DNA of 5,834 bases from Bdellovibrio sp. (lineage in GTDB: Bacteria > Bdellovibrionota > Bdellovibrionia > Bdellovibrionales > Bdellovibrionaceae). Position 1 is the first letter of the stretch. Each line of letters begins with the position of its first letter. Shown here piece after piece: positions 1-5,340 of this stretch. The notes beneath the pieces were generated by a model that saw nothing but the letters and a program-made list of their open reading frames with translations, was not told the origin of the DNA and ran no database searches. The stretch is taken from NCBI GenBank assembly GCA_019104905.1, contig JAHRXB010000258.1, positions 1 to 5,834 of the forward strand, in the 5' to 3' direction. The translations under genes and the position numbers were made by a program.

Positions 1-21
1 TAGCTTTTTTTCGAAAATTTA

Positions 22-41
22 ATGACTCATTGCAAGTTGCA
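22..41. other. Two abutting short odd palindromes at left edge
   Basis: Bases 22-30 read ATGA-C-TCAT and bases 31-41 read TGCAA-G-TTGCA, two perfect odd-centred palindromes side by side. A third, TTTTCGAAAA, lies at 8-17. They sit beyond the terminator of the 170-aa gene, in what looks like intergenic DNA belonging to a neighbour outside the window. They could be protein-binding sites or chance. No gene is visible in bases 1-41. Confidence 0.25.
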
Positions 42-72
42 CAAATAACAACCGAGGTCTCTGCCTCGGTTG
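42..72 (-). terminator. Intrinsic terminator of the 170-aa gene
   Basis: A perfect 9-bp inverted repeat (CAACCGAGG at 49-57, CCTCGGTTG at 64-72) encloses a 6-nt loop. Read on the minus strand, the stem is followed by a T-rich tract (TTATTTG, bases 48-42). This fits a rho-independent terminator 39 bases past the stop codon of the minus-strand gene ending at 111. The plus-strand side has no U tract, so it probably acts in one direction. The tract is interrupted by an A, which lowers certainty a little. Confidence 0.65.
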
Positions 73-110
73 CTTGCACTCTCTATTTAAGTCTTTGGAT
101 TTACTGAAAA

Positions 111-623
111 TTAAGCGCTGGCTTTAAATTTTGACGCAAGCAGTCTGTTTAACCACTTTCTTTCAAAACCAAGGTCGAATCCGACCTTTTCCCCGCCAGA
201 AATGATGGCCATGTAGACCTTTTTAAGGATCTCTACCTCATGATCAAGCCCATTATCGGCCCCTAAAGACTCTTCAATAGCCTCAAAGACGCTGACAAGA
301 TCTGGGGTTGTCACCACCTTGGGGATACGACCCATGTCGAGGCCCAAAGTTTCTAGCGGCTTAAAGCCAACTAACGTTTCCGTCAGAAGAACTTTCGTTC
401 CATTTTTAAAGTTAACTTGAATGAAAGGCTTCCCTTCTGAGTCTGCGCGGTGAAGAACCTCGCTGACTTCTTGCGAACTGAAGGAGAATACTTTTCCATC
501 GAGATCTTGGTGAATCTGCACTCGCCCCGACTCATTGATCTTTGCACGAAGACCCTTCGAGGCATCGACAAAATTCAAGATGTGGTCTAACTCAGCATGT
601 GTCGATTTGGATTTGCTACTCAA
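111..623 (-). CDS. Conserved-looking hypothetical protein, 170 aa, cytoplasmic
   Basis: I do not recognise a named family. The product is a soluble 170-residue protein with no signal peptide, no membrane segment and no cysteine. Residues 1-60 look mixed alpha/beta. Residues 66-90 form a probable beta hairpin (FIQVNFKNGTKVLL, then TETLVGFKP). Residues 92-120 carry GLDMGRIPKVVTTPDL followed by an acidic amphipathic helix. Residues 127-165 look helical and contain GGEKVGFDLGFERKWL. The well-formed motifs and a clean frame suggest a real, maintained gene; I have a weak memory of similar deltaproteobacterial hypothetical proteins. The start is TTG, chosen because a strong Shine-Dalgarno (minus-strand GGGGAGGG, 628-635) lies at suitable distance and no in-frame ATG occurs until deep in the protein. 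It is monocistronic, with its own candidate promoter and a terminator, and divergent from the cupin gene. Function unknown. Confidence 0.85.
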   Translation of the reverse strand: MSSKSKSTHAELDHILNFVDASKGLRAKINESGRVQIHQDLDGKVFSFSSQEVSEVLHRADSEGKPFIQVNFKNGTKVLLTETLVGFKPLETLGLDMGRIPKVVTTPDLVSVFEAIEESLGADNGLDHEVEILKKVYMAIISGGEKVGFDLGFERKWLNRLLASKFKASA

Positions 624-627
624 AATA

Positions 628-635
628 CCCTCCCC
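628..635 (-). promoter_or_regulatory. Shine-Dalgarno deciding the TTG start of the 170-aa gene
   Basis: The minus strand reads GGGGAGGG, then TATT, then the TTG start codon at 623-621. This gives a near-ideal spacing for GGAGG and supports TTG initiation in the absence of any nearby ATG. Part of the site can pair with ACCCT just upstream (643-647), a weak 5-bp stem. Confidence 0.65.
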
Positions 636-654
636 TAATTAAAGGGTCCTTCCT

Positions 655-682
655 ATACTAGAGGTATCGACAATCCCCACAA
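655..682 (-). promoter_or_regulatory. Candidate sigma70-type promoter for the 170-aa gene
   Basis: On the minus strand TTGTGG (682-677) is followed after 16 bp by TAGTAT (660-655). These match the TTGACA and TATAAT consensuses at 3 and 4 of 6 positions. Transcription would start near 648, leaving a leader of about 25 nt that contains the Shine-Dalgarno. The position is sensible but the match is modest. Confidence 0.35.
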
Positions 683-748
683 GGACTTAACGGGAAAACA
701 AAAAAAGATGAGAATCCGGCCTCTTATCCTGTCGCAATTTGAAAAGAA

Positions 749-758
749 TATCGCGATA
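749..758. repeat. 10-bp palindrome TATCGCGATA in divergent spacer
   Basis: A perfect 10-bp palindrome lies between the two divergent genes, upstream of both candidate promoters (67 bp from the -35 of the leftward one, 32 bp from the -35 of the rightward one). It could be an operator half or whole site for a dimeric regulator, but a palindrome of this length also occurs by chance. Confidence 0.25.
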
Positions 759-790
759 CTGTTTCAAGGCGGGATTCATAGCGGCGCGAC

Positions 791-819
791 TTGTACTCGC
801 TGTTCCGATTTGAGATAAG
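791..819 (+). promoter_or_regulatory. Candidate promoter for the cupin gene
   Basis: TTGTAC (791-796) and GATAAG (814-819) are separated by 17 bp, matching 3 and 4 of 6 consensus positions. Initiation near 826 would give a short leader of about 17 nt that starts just before the AAAGAGG ribosome site. Weak but correctly placed; no better match was seen in the spacer. Confidence 0.3.
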
Positions 820-842
820 AAAAAGCGAAAGAGGCACTCACT

Positions 843-1148
843 ATGATCATCACACGTTGGCAAGCTCCCATTGTTCCAAGCAAACAGCAGATTCACATGA
901 TTCTGGAGTCTGAAGGTTTGGAGCCTTTCGATGAAGTCTATGAACCACAAACGAAAGTTCAAGATCACCGCCATCCATTTGCAGAAGTTCGAGTCATTGT
1001 TGAGGGTGAAATGATTTTTAACATCTCCGGCAATCAATTCATTTTGCGTCCCGGAGATCGTGTCGAGATCCCTGCAAACACAAAGCACTCCCATGTTGCC
1101 CAAGGCACTCACGCTTGCGTTTGTGTTTGCGCACAACGAGCCATCTAA
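843..1148 (+). CDS. Small single-domain cupin protein
   Basis: A 101-residue protein made almost entirely of one cupin beta-barrel, a typical size for stand-alone cupins. Cupin motif 1 is clear: H42-R-H44, three residues, E48, six residues, G55. Motif 2 follows as G71, five residues, P77 and H82, with Asn79 in place of the usual glycine. H42, H44, E48 and H82 are the expected ligands for one divalent metal. Known members are dioxygenases, isomerases or small-molecule-binding proteins; the sequence does not say which. The C-terminus is odd: Cys92-Val-Cys94-Val-Cys96, which on a beta strand would put three thiols on one face. The ATG start has GAGG at 831-834, 8 nt upstream. No signal peptide, so cytoplasmic. 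It is divergent from the 170-aa gene and converges on rarA, so it appears monocistronic. A longer antisense frame over it has no recognisable content. Confidence 0.88.
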   Translation: MIITRWQAPIVPSKQQIHMILESEGLEPFDEVYEPQTKVQDHRHPFAEVRVIVEGEMIFNISGNQFILRPGDRVEIPANTKHSHVAQGTHACVCVCAQRAI

Positions 1149-1162
1149 AGAAGTCACATTCC

Positions 1163-1189
1163 GCCCTTTAAGTCCCATCGACAAAGGGC
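1163..1189. terminator. Possible hairpin between convergent cupin and rarA genes
   Basis: A 7-bp inverted repeat (GCCCTTT at 1163-1169, AAAGGGC at 1183-1189) with a 13-nt loop fills most of the 52-nt gap between the two convergent stop codons. It is well placed for a bidirectional terminator, but neither strand shows a U tract after the stem, so intrinsic termination is unproven. Confidence 0.3.
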
Positions 1190-1200
1190 TCGAACGGGCC

Positions 1201-2529
1201 CTAGGACTTTGAAGTCCCCTTCATCCAAGATAGATATTCACGGATATTTTTTTCGAAACCTCGATTGGTGGGTTCGTACAGCGGAGACTTTTCAACTTCC
1301 GCAGGAATGTACTCTTGATCAACCCAGCCGGTGGGATAATTATGGGGATATTTGTAGTCCCTGCCGTATCCCAAATCTTTAGCCAGGGCCGTCTTCGCGG
1401 ATCGAAGATGCAGAGGCACCGGCAAGGTGCGTGTCTTTTCCACAAGTTCTCGCGCTTTATTTAAAGCCATGTAAGAGGCATTCGACTTGGGGCAAGAGGC
1501 CAGGTAAGTCGTCACCTGGGCCAAAGAGATCGCCCCTTCGGGAAGACCAATCGCCTCCACAGCCTGAAGACCCGAGACAGCCACGGAGATCGCGCGTGGA
1601 TCGGCATTCCCAATATCTTCCGAGGCTAAGACAATCAAACGACGGGCGATAAAAATCGGATCTTCTCCGCCATCAATCATGCGCGCCAAATAATAAACGG
1701 CAGCATCAGGATCACTGCCTCTGACACTTTTAATAAAGGCCGAAATCAGATCATAGTGCATTTCGGAGTTCTTGTCGTACCCCAAAGGGTTCTGCTGCAG
1801 CAGTTCCCGCATATCATTCACATCAAGAAGAGCACCTTCTTCTTCATCTTTGGTGAAATTATAAAGAATCTCCAAGCTATTGATCAGGCGGCGAGCGTCC
1901 CCGTCAGAATACTCAAGAAGATTGTCGATCGCCTCTTTTGTAAGAATGCGTTCTAATGTTTTTTTATAATGAGTCTCGGCACGGGTGACGATCTTACTTA
2001 AGTCTTCTGCCGAAAGCCGTTCAAAAACGACGACACGACAACGACTTAAAAGAGCTCGATTAAGTTCATAGCTGGGGTTTTCTGTCGTGGCTCCAACCAA
2101 CACAACGTCGCCCTTTTCCACAAAAGGCAAAAGAACGTCTTGTTGAGCCTTATTAAAGCGATGAATCTCATCAACAAACAGAATGGTTTTTTGTTGATAC
2201 TGAAGGCGACGATCTTTTCCCTGTTCGCCAATCTCACGCAAGGTTTTCGCTCCAGAGTCTACAGCATTGATATTTACAAAATGAGCGCTGAAGTGCTGTG
2301 ACAAAGCCAAGGCAAAAGTCGTCTTGCCCGTTCCCGGAGGACCCCAAATGATGAGACTTGGTAAATATCCTTTACGCAACATCTGGCCCAATTTGGATTT
2401 CGGTCCCAATGTTTTATCTTGCCCAATGATTTCATCGAGGTTCTTCGGACGAAGAATCTCTGAGAGTGGAGAAGATTGGGAGGCGGCGCCAGAGGCTGAA
2501 AAAAGATCCATGGAATGGTCATAAACCAT
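1201..2529 (-). CDS. rarA: Replication-associated recombination protein RarA (MgsA), AAA+ ATPase
   Basis: RarA/MgsA (WHIP/Mgs1 family) is a clamp-loader-like ATPase that acts in the cytoplasm at stalled replication forks and duplex ends, with SSB and RecA functions. Numbered from the ATG at 2529 (442 aa; E. coli RarA is about 447), the order is: RPKNLDEIIGQ near 28-37, Walker A GPPGTGKTT at 63-71 (Lys69), and Walker B ILFVDEIH at 116-123 (Asp120-Glu121). Sensor 1 GATTENP is at 146-152, a probable arginine finger in LLSRCR near Arg163, and the sensor-2 region GDARR at 210-214. The C-terminal half is the RarA oligomerisation region, with KSVRGSDPDAA, SEDIGNADPRA, PKSNASY and EPTNRG, all family hallmarks. 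ATG 2529 is chosen because GAGGGGGG sits 5 nt upstream of it by GAGG. Alternatives are TTG at 2550 (weak ribosome site) and ATG at 2511, giving the family-typical MDLF start but no Shine-Dalgarno nearby. Last gene of the pil operon tail, 72 nt after the lipoprotein gene. All key residues are intact. Confidence 0.96.
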   Translation of the reverse strand: MVYDHSMDLFSASGAASQSSPLSEILRPKNLDEIIGQDKTLGPKSKLGQMLRKGYLPSLIIWGPPGTGKTTFALALSQHFSAHFVNINAVDSGAKTLREIGEQGKDRRLQYQQKTILFVDEIHRFNKAQQDVLLPFVEKGDVVLVGATTENPSYELNRALLSRCRVVVFERLSAEDLSKIVTRAETHYKKTLERILTKEAIDNLLEYSDGDARRLINSLEILYNFTKDEEEGALLDVNDMRELLQQNPLGYDKNSEMHYDLISAFIKSVRGSDPDAAVYYLARMIDGGEDPIFIARRLIVLASEDIGNADPRAISVAVSGLQAVEAIGLPEGAISLAQVTTYLASCPKSNASYMALNKARELVEKTRTLPVPLHLRSAKTALAKDLGYGRDYKYPHNYPTGWVDQEYIPAEVEKSPLYEPTNRGFEKNIREYLSWMKGTSKS

Positions 2530-2530
2530 T

Positions 2531-2538
2531 CCCCCCTC
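2531..2538 (-). promoter_or_regulatory. Shine-Dalgarno deciding the rarA start
   Basis: The minus strand reads GAGGGGGG, then A, then the ATG ending at 2527. GAGG is 5 nt from this ATG. It would lie inside the coding region if TTG at 2550 were used, and 23 nt from the ATG at 2511, so it favours the middle start. Confidence 0.55.
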
Positions 2539-2601
2539 TAAATCACCCAAAAACCCGACGAGAATATCTCATAAATCTCATGGGCGCAGCGCAGGACAGA
2601 A

Positions 2602-3150
2602 CTAAAAGCTCTGAATAGTAACCACCGTGGACGCTTTTACTGGCGTTTCATCTCCGTTGGTGGCTCTCTCCAAACCAAAGACTTCCAAGCTTCCGCTTGC
2701 GGTCATCCCGCTGGGAGCCTTAACTCCCCCGCAGTAAAGGGCGCAATCCGTTGAGAAACTGGCGGTGCCAGCCGGCACAAGGGCTTCTTTTGTGGTTCCC
2801 GAAAACCAGGAGTCTCTCAATGCGGCCAGGCCATCGCCACCAACCTCGCAACTGACAGCCTGAGAGCTTCCTGGAATCTGAATCGAAATGCGAATGAACG
2901 CAATCACCAGGGTCTTAGATGTATCTTTGCGATTAAAAGTAATTGTCGGAATTCGAAAATAGTCTGGAGAAATGTCTGCTGTCGGCGTATCGGCCCCCGC
3001 ATTTTTATCTGCCAAACAACTTGCGGCCGTCGCCGGGATCAAAGGAAAGGCGGAAGAGCTTACCACCACTTCAACATTTCCTTCTTCTTGAGAGCATCCC
3101 CCCAAGGTCGCCAGACACACAAGAAGCAAAACGGGCATTAACTTTCTCAT
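2602..3150 (-). CDS. Unrecognised lipoprotein, 182 aa, encoded directly after pilQ
   Basis: The N-terminus is a textbook lipoprotein signal: basic MRK, a hydrophobic stretch at residues 5-15 and lipobox L16-G-G-C19. Ser20 at position +2 would favour outer-membrane sorting under the E. coli rule. The mature part is soluble and beta-rich in appearance (EVEVVV-like, KTLVIAFIRISIQI, STVVTIQSF strands). It contains four more cysteines, Cys45, Cys101, Cys136 and Cys140, able to form two disulfides in the periplasm. I recognise no family; it lacks the TPR repeats of PilF/PilW-type pilotins and the LysM of TsaP. The start ATG has AAGGAG 5 nt upstream, and this site overlaps the TAA of pilQ, with only 9 nt between stop and start. 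Coupled expression with pilQ suggests, but does not prove, a role in secretin biogenesis, anchoring or pilus function. No truncation is seen. Confidence 0.9.
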   Translation of the reverse strand: MRKLMPVLLLVCLATLGGCSQEEGNVEVVVSSSAFPLIPATAASCLADKNAGADTPTADISPDYFRIPTITFNRKDTSKTLVIAFIRISIQIPGSSQAVSCEVGGDGLAALRDSWFSGTTKEALVPAGTASFSTDCALYCGGVKAPSGMTASGSLEVFGLERATNGDETPVKASTVVTIQSF

Positions 3151-3155
3151 GGGCT

Positions 3156-3161
3156 CTCCTT
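3156..3161 (-). promoter_or_regulatory. Ribosome binding site overlapping the pilQ stop codon
   Basis: The minus strand reads TCTAAGGAGAGCCC followed by ATG. AAGGAG shares two bases with the TAA stop of pilQ (3162-3160), the usual arrangement for translational coupling or reinitiation between the two genes. Confidence 0.75.
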
Positions 3162-5319
3162 AGAAGTCTTGAGTTGACGGCAAAGTTCCACCAGAATCCA
3201 CTTGGCCTATAATACGCGGAGTGAGGAAGATGAGAAGCTCCGATTTTTCCTTCGAAATATTTTTTGTCTTAAACAAATAACTCACAAAAGGCAGTTCACG
3301 GAACCATGGCACGCCGGTTTCGCCATCCGTCGCATCGCTTTGATAGATACCACCAATGACCGCCGTCTGGCCGTTCTTCACAAGCACTCTGGTATTGGCT
3401 TCACGGCTGTTCACGGCAAAAGCCCCCTGTCCCGCGCTGCTCACGTCAGCTCCCCGGAACTGTCTGTTCACATTGACCTTCATTATAACAGATCCATCTG
3501 CGGTCACTTGAGGAGTCACTTCCAGTTTCAATGTCAATGGCTTGAACTGGAACGTCTCTTGAGTGGCTGTTCCATTTTGAGTCACCTGACGAACTGGCAC
3601 CTCAGTGGTTTGATTGATGTCTGCTTTTTCATTCGTCATTGTCATAATTCGAGGAGCCGAGATGATTTTCACCTGTTCTTCGCTCTCAGACAAAGACAAT
3701 GCCGCCTGCAAGGTTCCAAATAGATCCAACGTCCCTACACTGACGTTGAAATTCAGATTCGCCGGAGTGTTGGCACTCGGGTTGACACTGAAACTTGGAT
3801 TCATGTTGACTGGACCACGGGCTGTCGAACCCAATTTGATCGGTGCCCCGGTGGCTCCCCAGTTGATTCCGATATTGCGCGTGAAGCTTTCTTTCGCCTC
3901 GACAATCTTACCTTCGATCAGAACTTGTGGAGGTTGCGTATCGAGACTCGCAATCAGCTTTGCCGTGCGCTCAAGATTTTCTTCGATATCCGTCACCACC
4001 AAAGCATTGGTGCGCACGTCACCCACCACACGGCCGCGGTCACCTAAGAAGTCTTTGATTTTTTTCTCAAGCTCTTCAACACGCGCATAACTAACGGGAA
4101 ACATGCGTACTTTCAAAGGCTCGACATTTTTACGGGCCTGAGCTAGTTTGGTGGCGTCATCTTCTTCCGCTTTCAAGTCCTGCAAAGGAGCGATACGAAG
4201 AACATTCCCCTGGCGAGTGTAACCCAATTTTTTTGCCTTCATGATGACAACCAAAGCCTGATCCCAAGGAACTTGGCGCAACTTCAAACTGACTGCGCCT
4301 TTCACATCCTCGGAGATCACCATATTCACGCCACTCTCTTCGGTGATGAAGTTCAAAGCATCACGAATGTCCATGTTATTGGTTTCGATTGAAATCTTCT
4401 TCCCATAGAACTTGGTATTGCCAGAAAGGAACTCTGTCAGATCCTTACTTGGAAGAATCTTCGTGTCTGGCATATCCACATTGGTGCTGGTCATCTCGGA
4501 GGCACCTTGGTGAGCCACGTCCTGCCCGCCCATGCCACCTTGGCCGTTCGCGACGATAAGCAAATTGCTTCCTTCAGCTTGAACAGCCGGCTCGCCAACA
4601 CCTTCACGCAACTGAATCACAAATCGAGCCGTGTTAGAGCCGGGATTCTGATAGGCATCAATAGCGCCAATACTTCCTTTAATATCACGCGTATTCAAAG
4701 AACGTTTCAAACGCTCAGGCAGATTCGCGTTGTCCACTTCGATGACAAACTGGCGCAGATCGGGATTCATGCGTGTTCTGTATGTCAAAGGTCGATCCCC
4801 TTGCACAACAACAGTTCCCCCCGCTTCGTTCGCTTTAAATTTTAAATCCGTGATATTCGCAAGAGCCCCTGCTGATGAAGAAACTGAAGGCGCCACTTCT
4901 TGAGTTGGAGCCGGAATGGTCTCAGTCACTGTATGTTGTTCTGGCTCAATTGTGGGAGCTGGAGCGTCCGCGACAGAGTCCGCAAAGGGATCTTCCATAG
5001 GAGCTTCTTCCGCTGGGGGAAGGGTCTCGGTCGGAGCTGGGGTCGCCGCCTGCTGATCCGCATTTGCTTTTGTCTCATCCTCAATGGCCAGATCCTGGTC
5101 ATCCTGAGGAGCTGCGGTTTCAGCCTGCTTTTGATCGACTTCAGAGTCTTCAAAGTCAGCAAAATCATCTTTGGAGCCCGACGTTGCCGGAGCGACTTCC
5201 GCAGAGGAATCCATGCCATCATCAAGTGACAAATCATCCTCTTCAGTAGGGCGACTTGCACAGGACGTCAGTGACGCAATCATTGCACTTAGGATTAATA
5301 ATCTAATGAATCCTTTCAT
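3160..5319 (-). CDS. pilQ: Type IV pilus secretin PilQ with lipoprotein-type signal
   Basis: PilQ forms the multimeric outer-membrane channel through which the type IV pilus is extended and retracted. The 719 residues read in order: signal peptide 1-19 with lipobox L17-T-S-C20; acidic Ala/Pro/Glu-rich linker about 21-150 (about 34 Asp/Glu against 4 Lys/Arg); one AMIN domain about 156-257, which in this family binds peptidoglycan; Gly-rich hinge 259-267. Then come the N0/STN domain about 305-380 (NNMDIRDALNFI, GAVSLKLRQVPWDQAL), the N1 domain about 402-462 (VRTNALVVTD) and the secretin barrel about 464-705. The barrel has PPQVLIEGKIVEA at its start, the VPWFRELPFVSYLF signature at 670-683 and SELLIFLTPRII at 693-704. 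Cys20 is the only cysteine in the protein, so lipidation is likely; proteobacterial PilQs usually have ordinary signal peptides. GAGGAGGAG precedes the ATG. It lies 21 nt after pilP and 9 nt before the lipoprotein gene. Identification as a type IV pilus secretin rather than type II rests on the AMIN domain and the pilP neighbour. Confidence 0.97.
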   Translation of the reverse strand: MKGFIRLLILSAMIASLTSCASRPTEEDDLSLDDGMDSSAEVAPATSGSKDDFADFEDSEVDQKQAETAAPQDDQDLAIEDETKANADQQAATPAPTETLPPAEEAPMEDPFADSVADAPAPTIEPEQHTVTETIPAPTQEVAPSVSSSAGALANITDLKFKANEAGGTVVVQGDRPLTYRTRMNPDLRQFVIEVDNANLPERLKRSLNTRDIKGSIGAIDAYQNPGSNTARFVIQLREGVGEPAVQAEGSNLLIVANGQGGMGGQDVAHQGASEMTSTNVDMPDTKILPSKDLTEFLSGNTKFYGKKISIETNNMDIRDALNFITEESGVNMVISEDVKGAVSLKLRQVPWDQALVVIMKAKKLGYTRQGNVLRIAPLQDLKAEEDDATKLAQARKNVEPLKVRMFPVSYARVEELEKKIKDFLGDRGRVVGDVRTNALVVTDIEENLERTAKLIASLDTQPPQVLIEGKIVEAKESFTRNIGINWGATGAPIKLGSTARGPVNMNPSFSVNPSANTPANLNFNVSVGTLDLFGTLQAALSLSESEEQVKIISAPRIMTMTNEKADINQTTEVPVRQVTQNGTATQETFQFKPLTLKLEVTPQVTADGSVIMKVNVNRQFRGADVSSAGQGAFAVNSREANTRVLVKNGQTAVIGGIYQSDATDGETGVPWFRELPFVSYLFKTKNISKEKSELLIFLTPRIIGQVDSGGTLPSTQDF

Positions 5320-5322
5320 TAG

Positions 5323-5331
5323 CTCCTCCTC
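5323..5331 (-). promoter_or_regulatory. Strong Shine-Dalgarno of pilQ
   Basis: GAGGAGGAG lies in the 21-nt pilP-pilQ spacer, with the GGAGG core 5 nt before the pilQ ATG. It is unusually extended, as expected for a protein needed in many copies, and it fixes the pilQ start. Confidence 0.7.
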
Positions 5332-5340
5332 TTTAAAAAT

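Noticed and set aside
627..647. 5-bp stem that could mask the ribosome site of the 170-aa gene
   Set aside because: ACCCT/AGGGT pairing over an 11-nt loop is too weak to claim a riboswitch or thermosensor.
687..1184. 165-aa minus-strand frame covering the whole cupin gene
   Set aside because: It opens with TTG, matches no recognisable motif, and lies antisense to a gene with intact cupin motifs and a good ribosome site. It is a shadow frame.
1247..1253. T7 run near the end of rarA as a terminator for the cupin transcript
   Set aside because: Only a 4-bp stem could precede it and it encodes the Glu-Lys-Asn stretch of RarA; no proper hairpin is present.
2046..2524. Several 60-80 aa frames on both strands inside rarA
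   Set aside because: They lie within the confidently identified RarA coding region, with no motifs or ribosome sites supporting independent genes.
2560..2592. Short repeats between the lipoprotein gene and rarA (GAGAATATCTC, ATCTCAT twice, GCGCAGCGC)
   Set aside because: The stems are 4 bp with tiny loops, no U tract follows and no promoter pair is recognisable, so I do not call a terminator or promoter here.
3202..5229. Plus-strand frames of 109-173 aa opposite pilQ
   Set aside because: They are antisense to intact secretin domains; their compositions (Arg-, Ser-, Cys- or Trp-heavy) are typical of reverse-frame translations.
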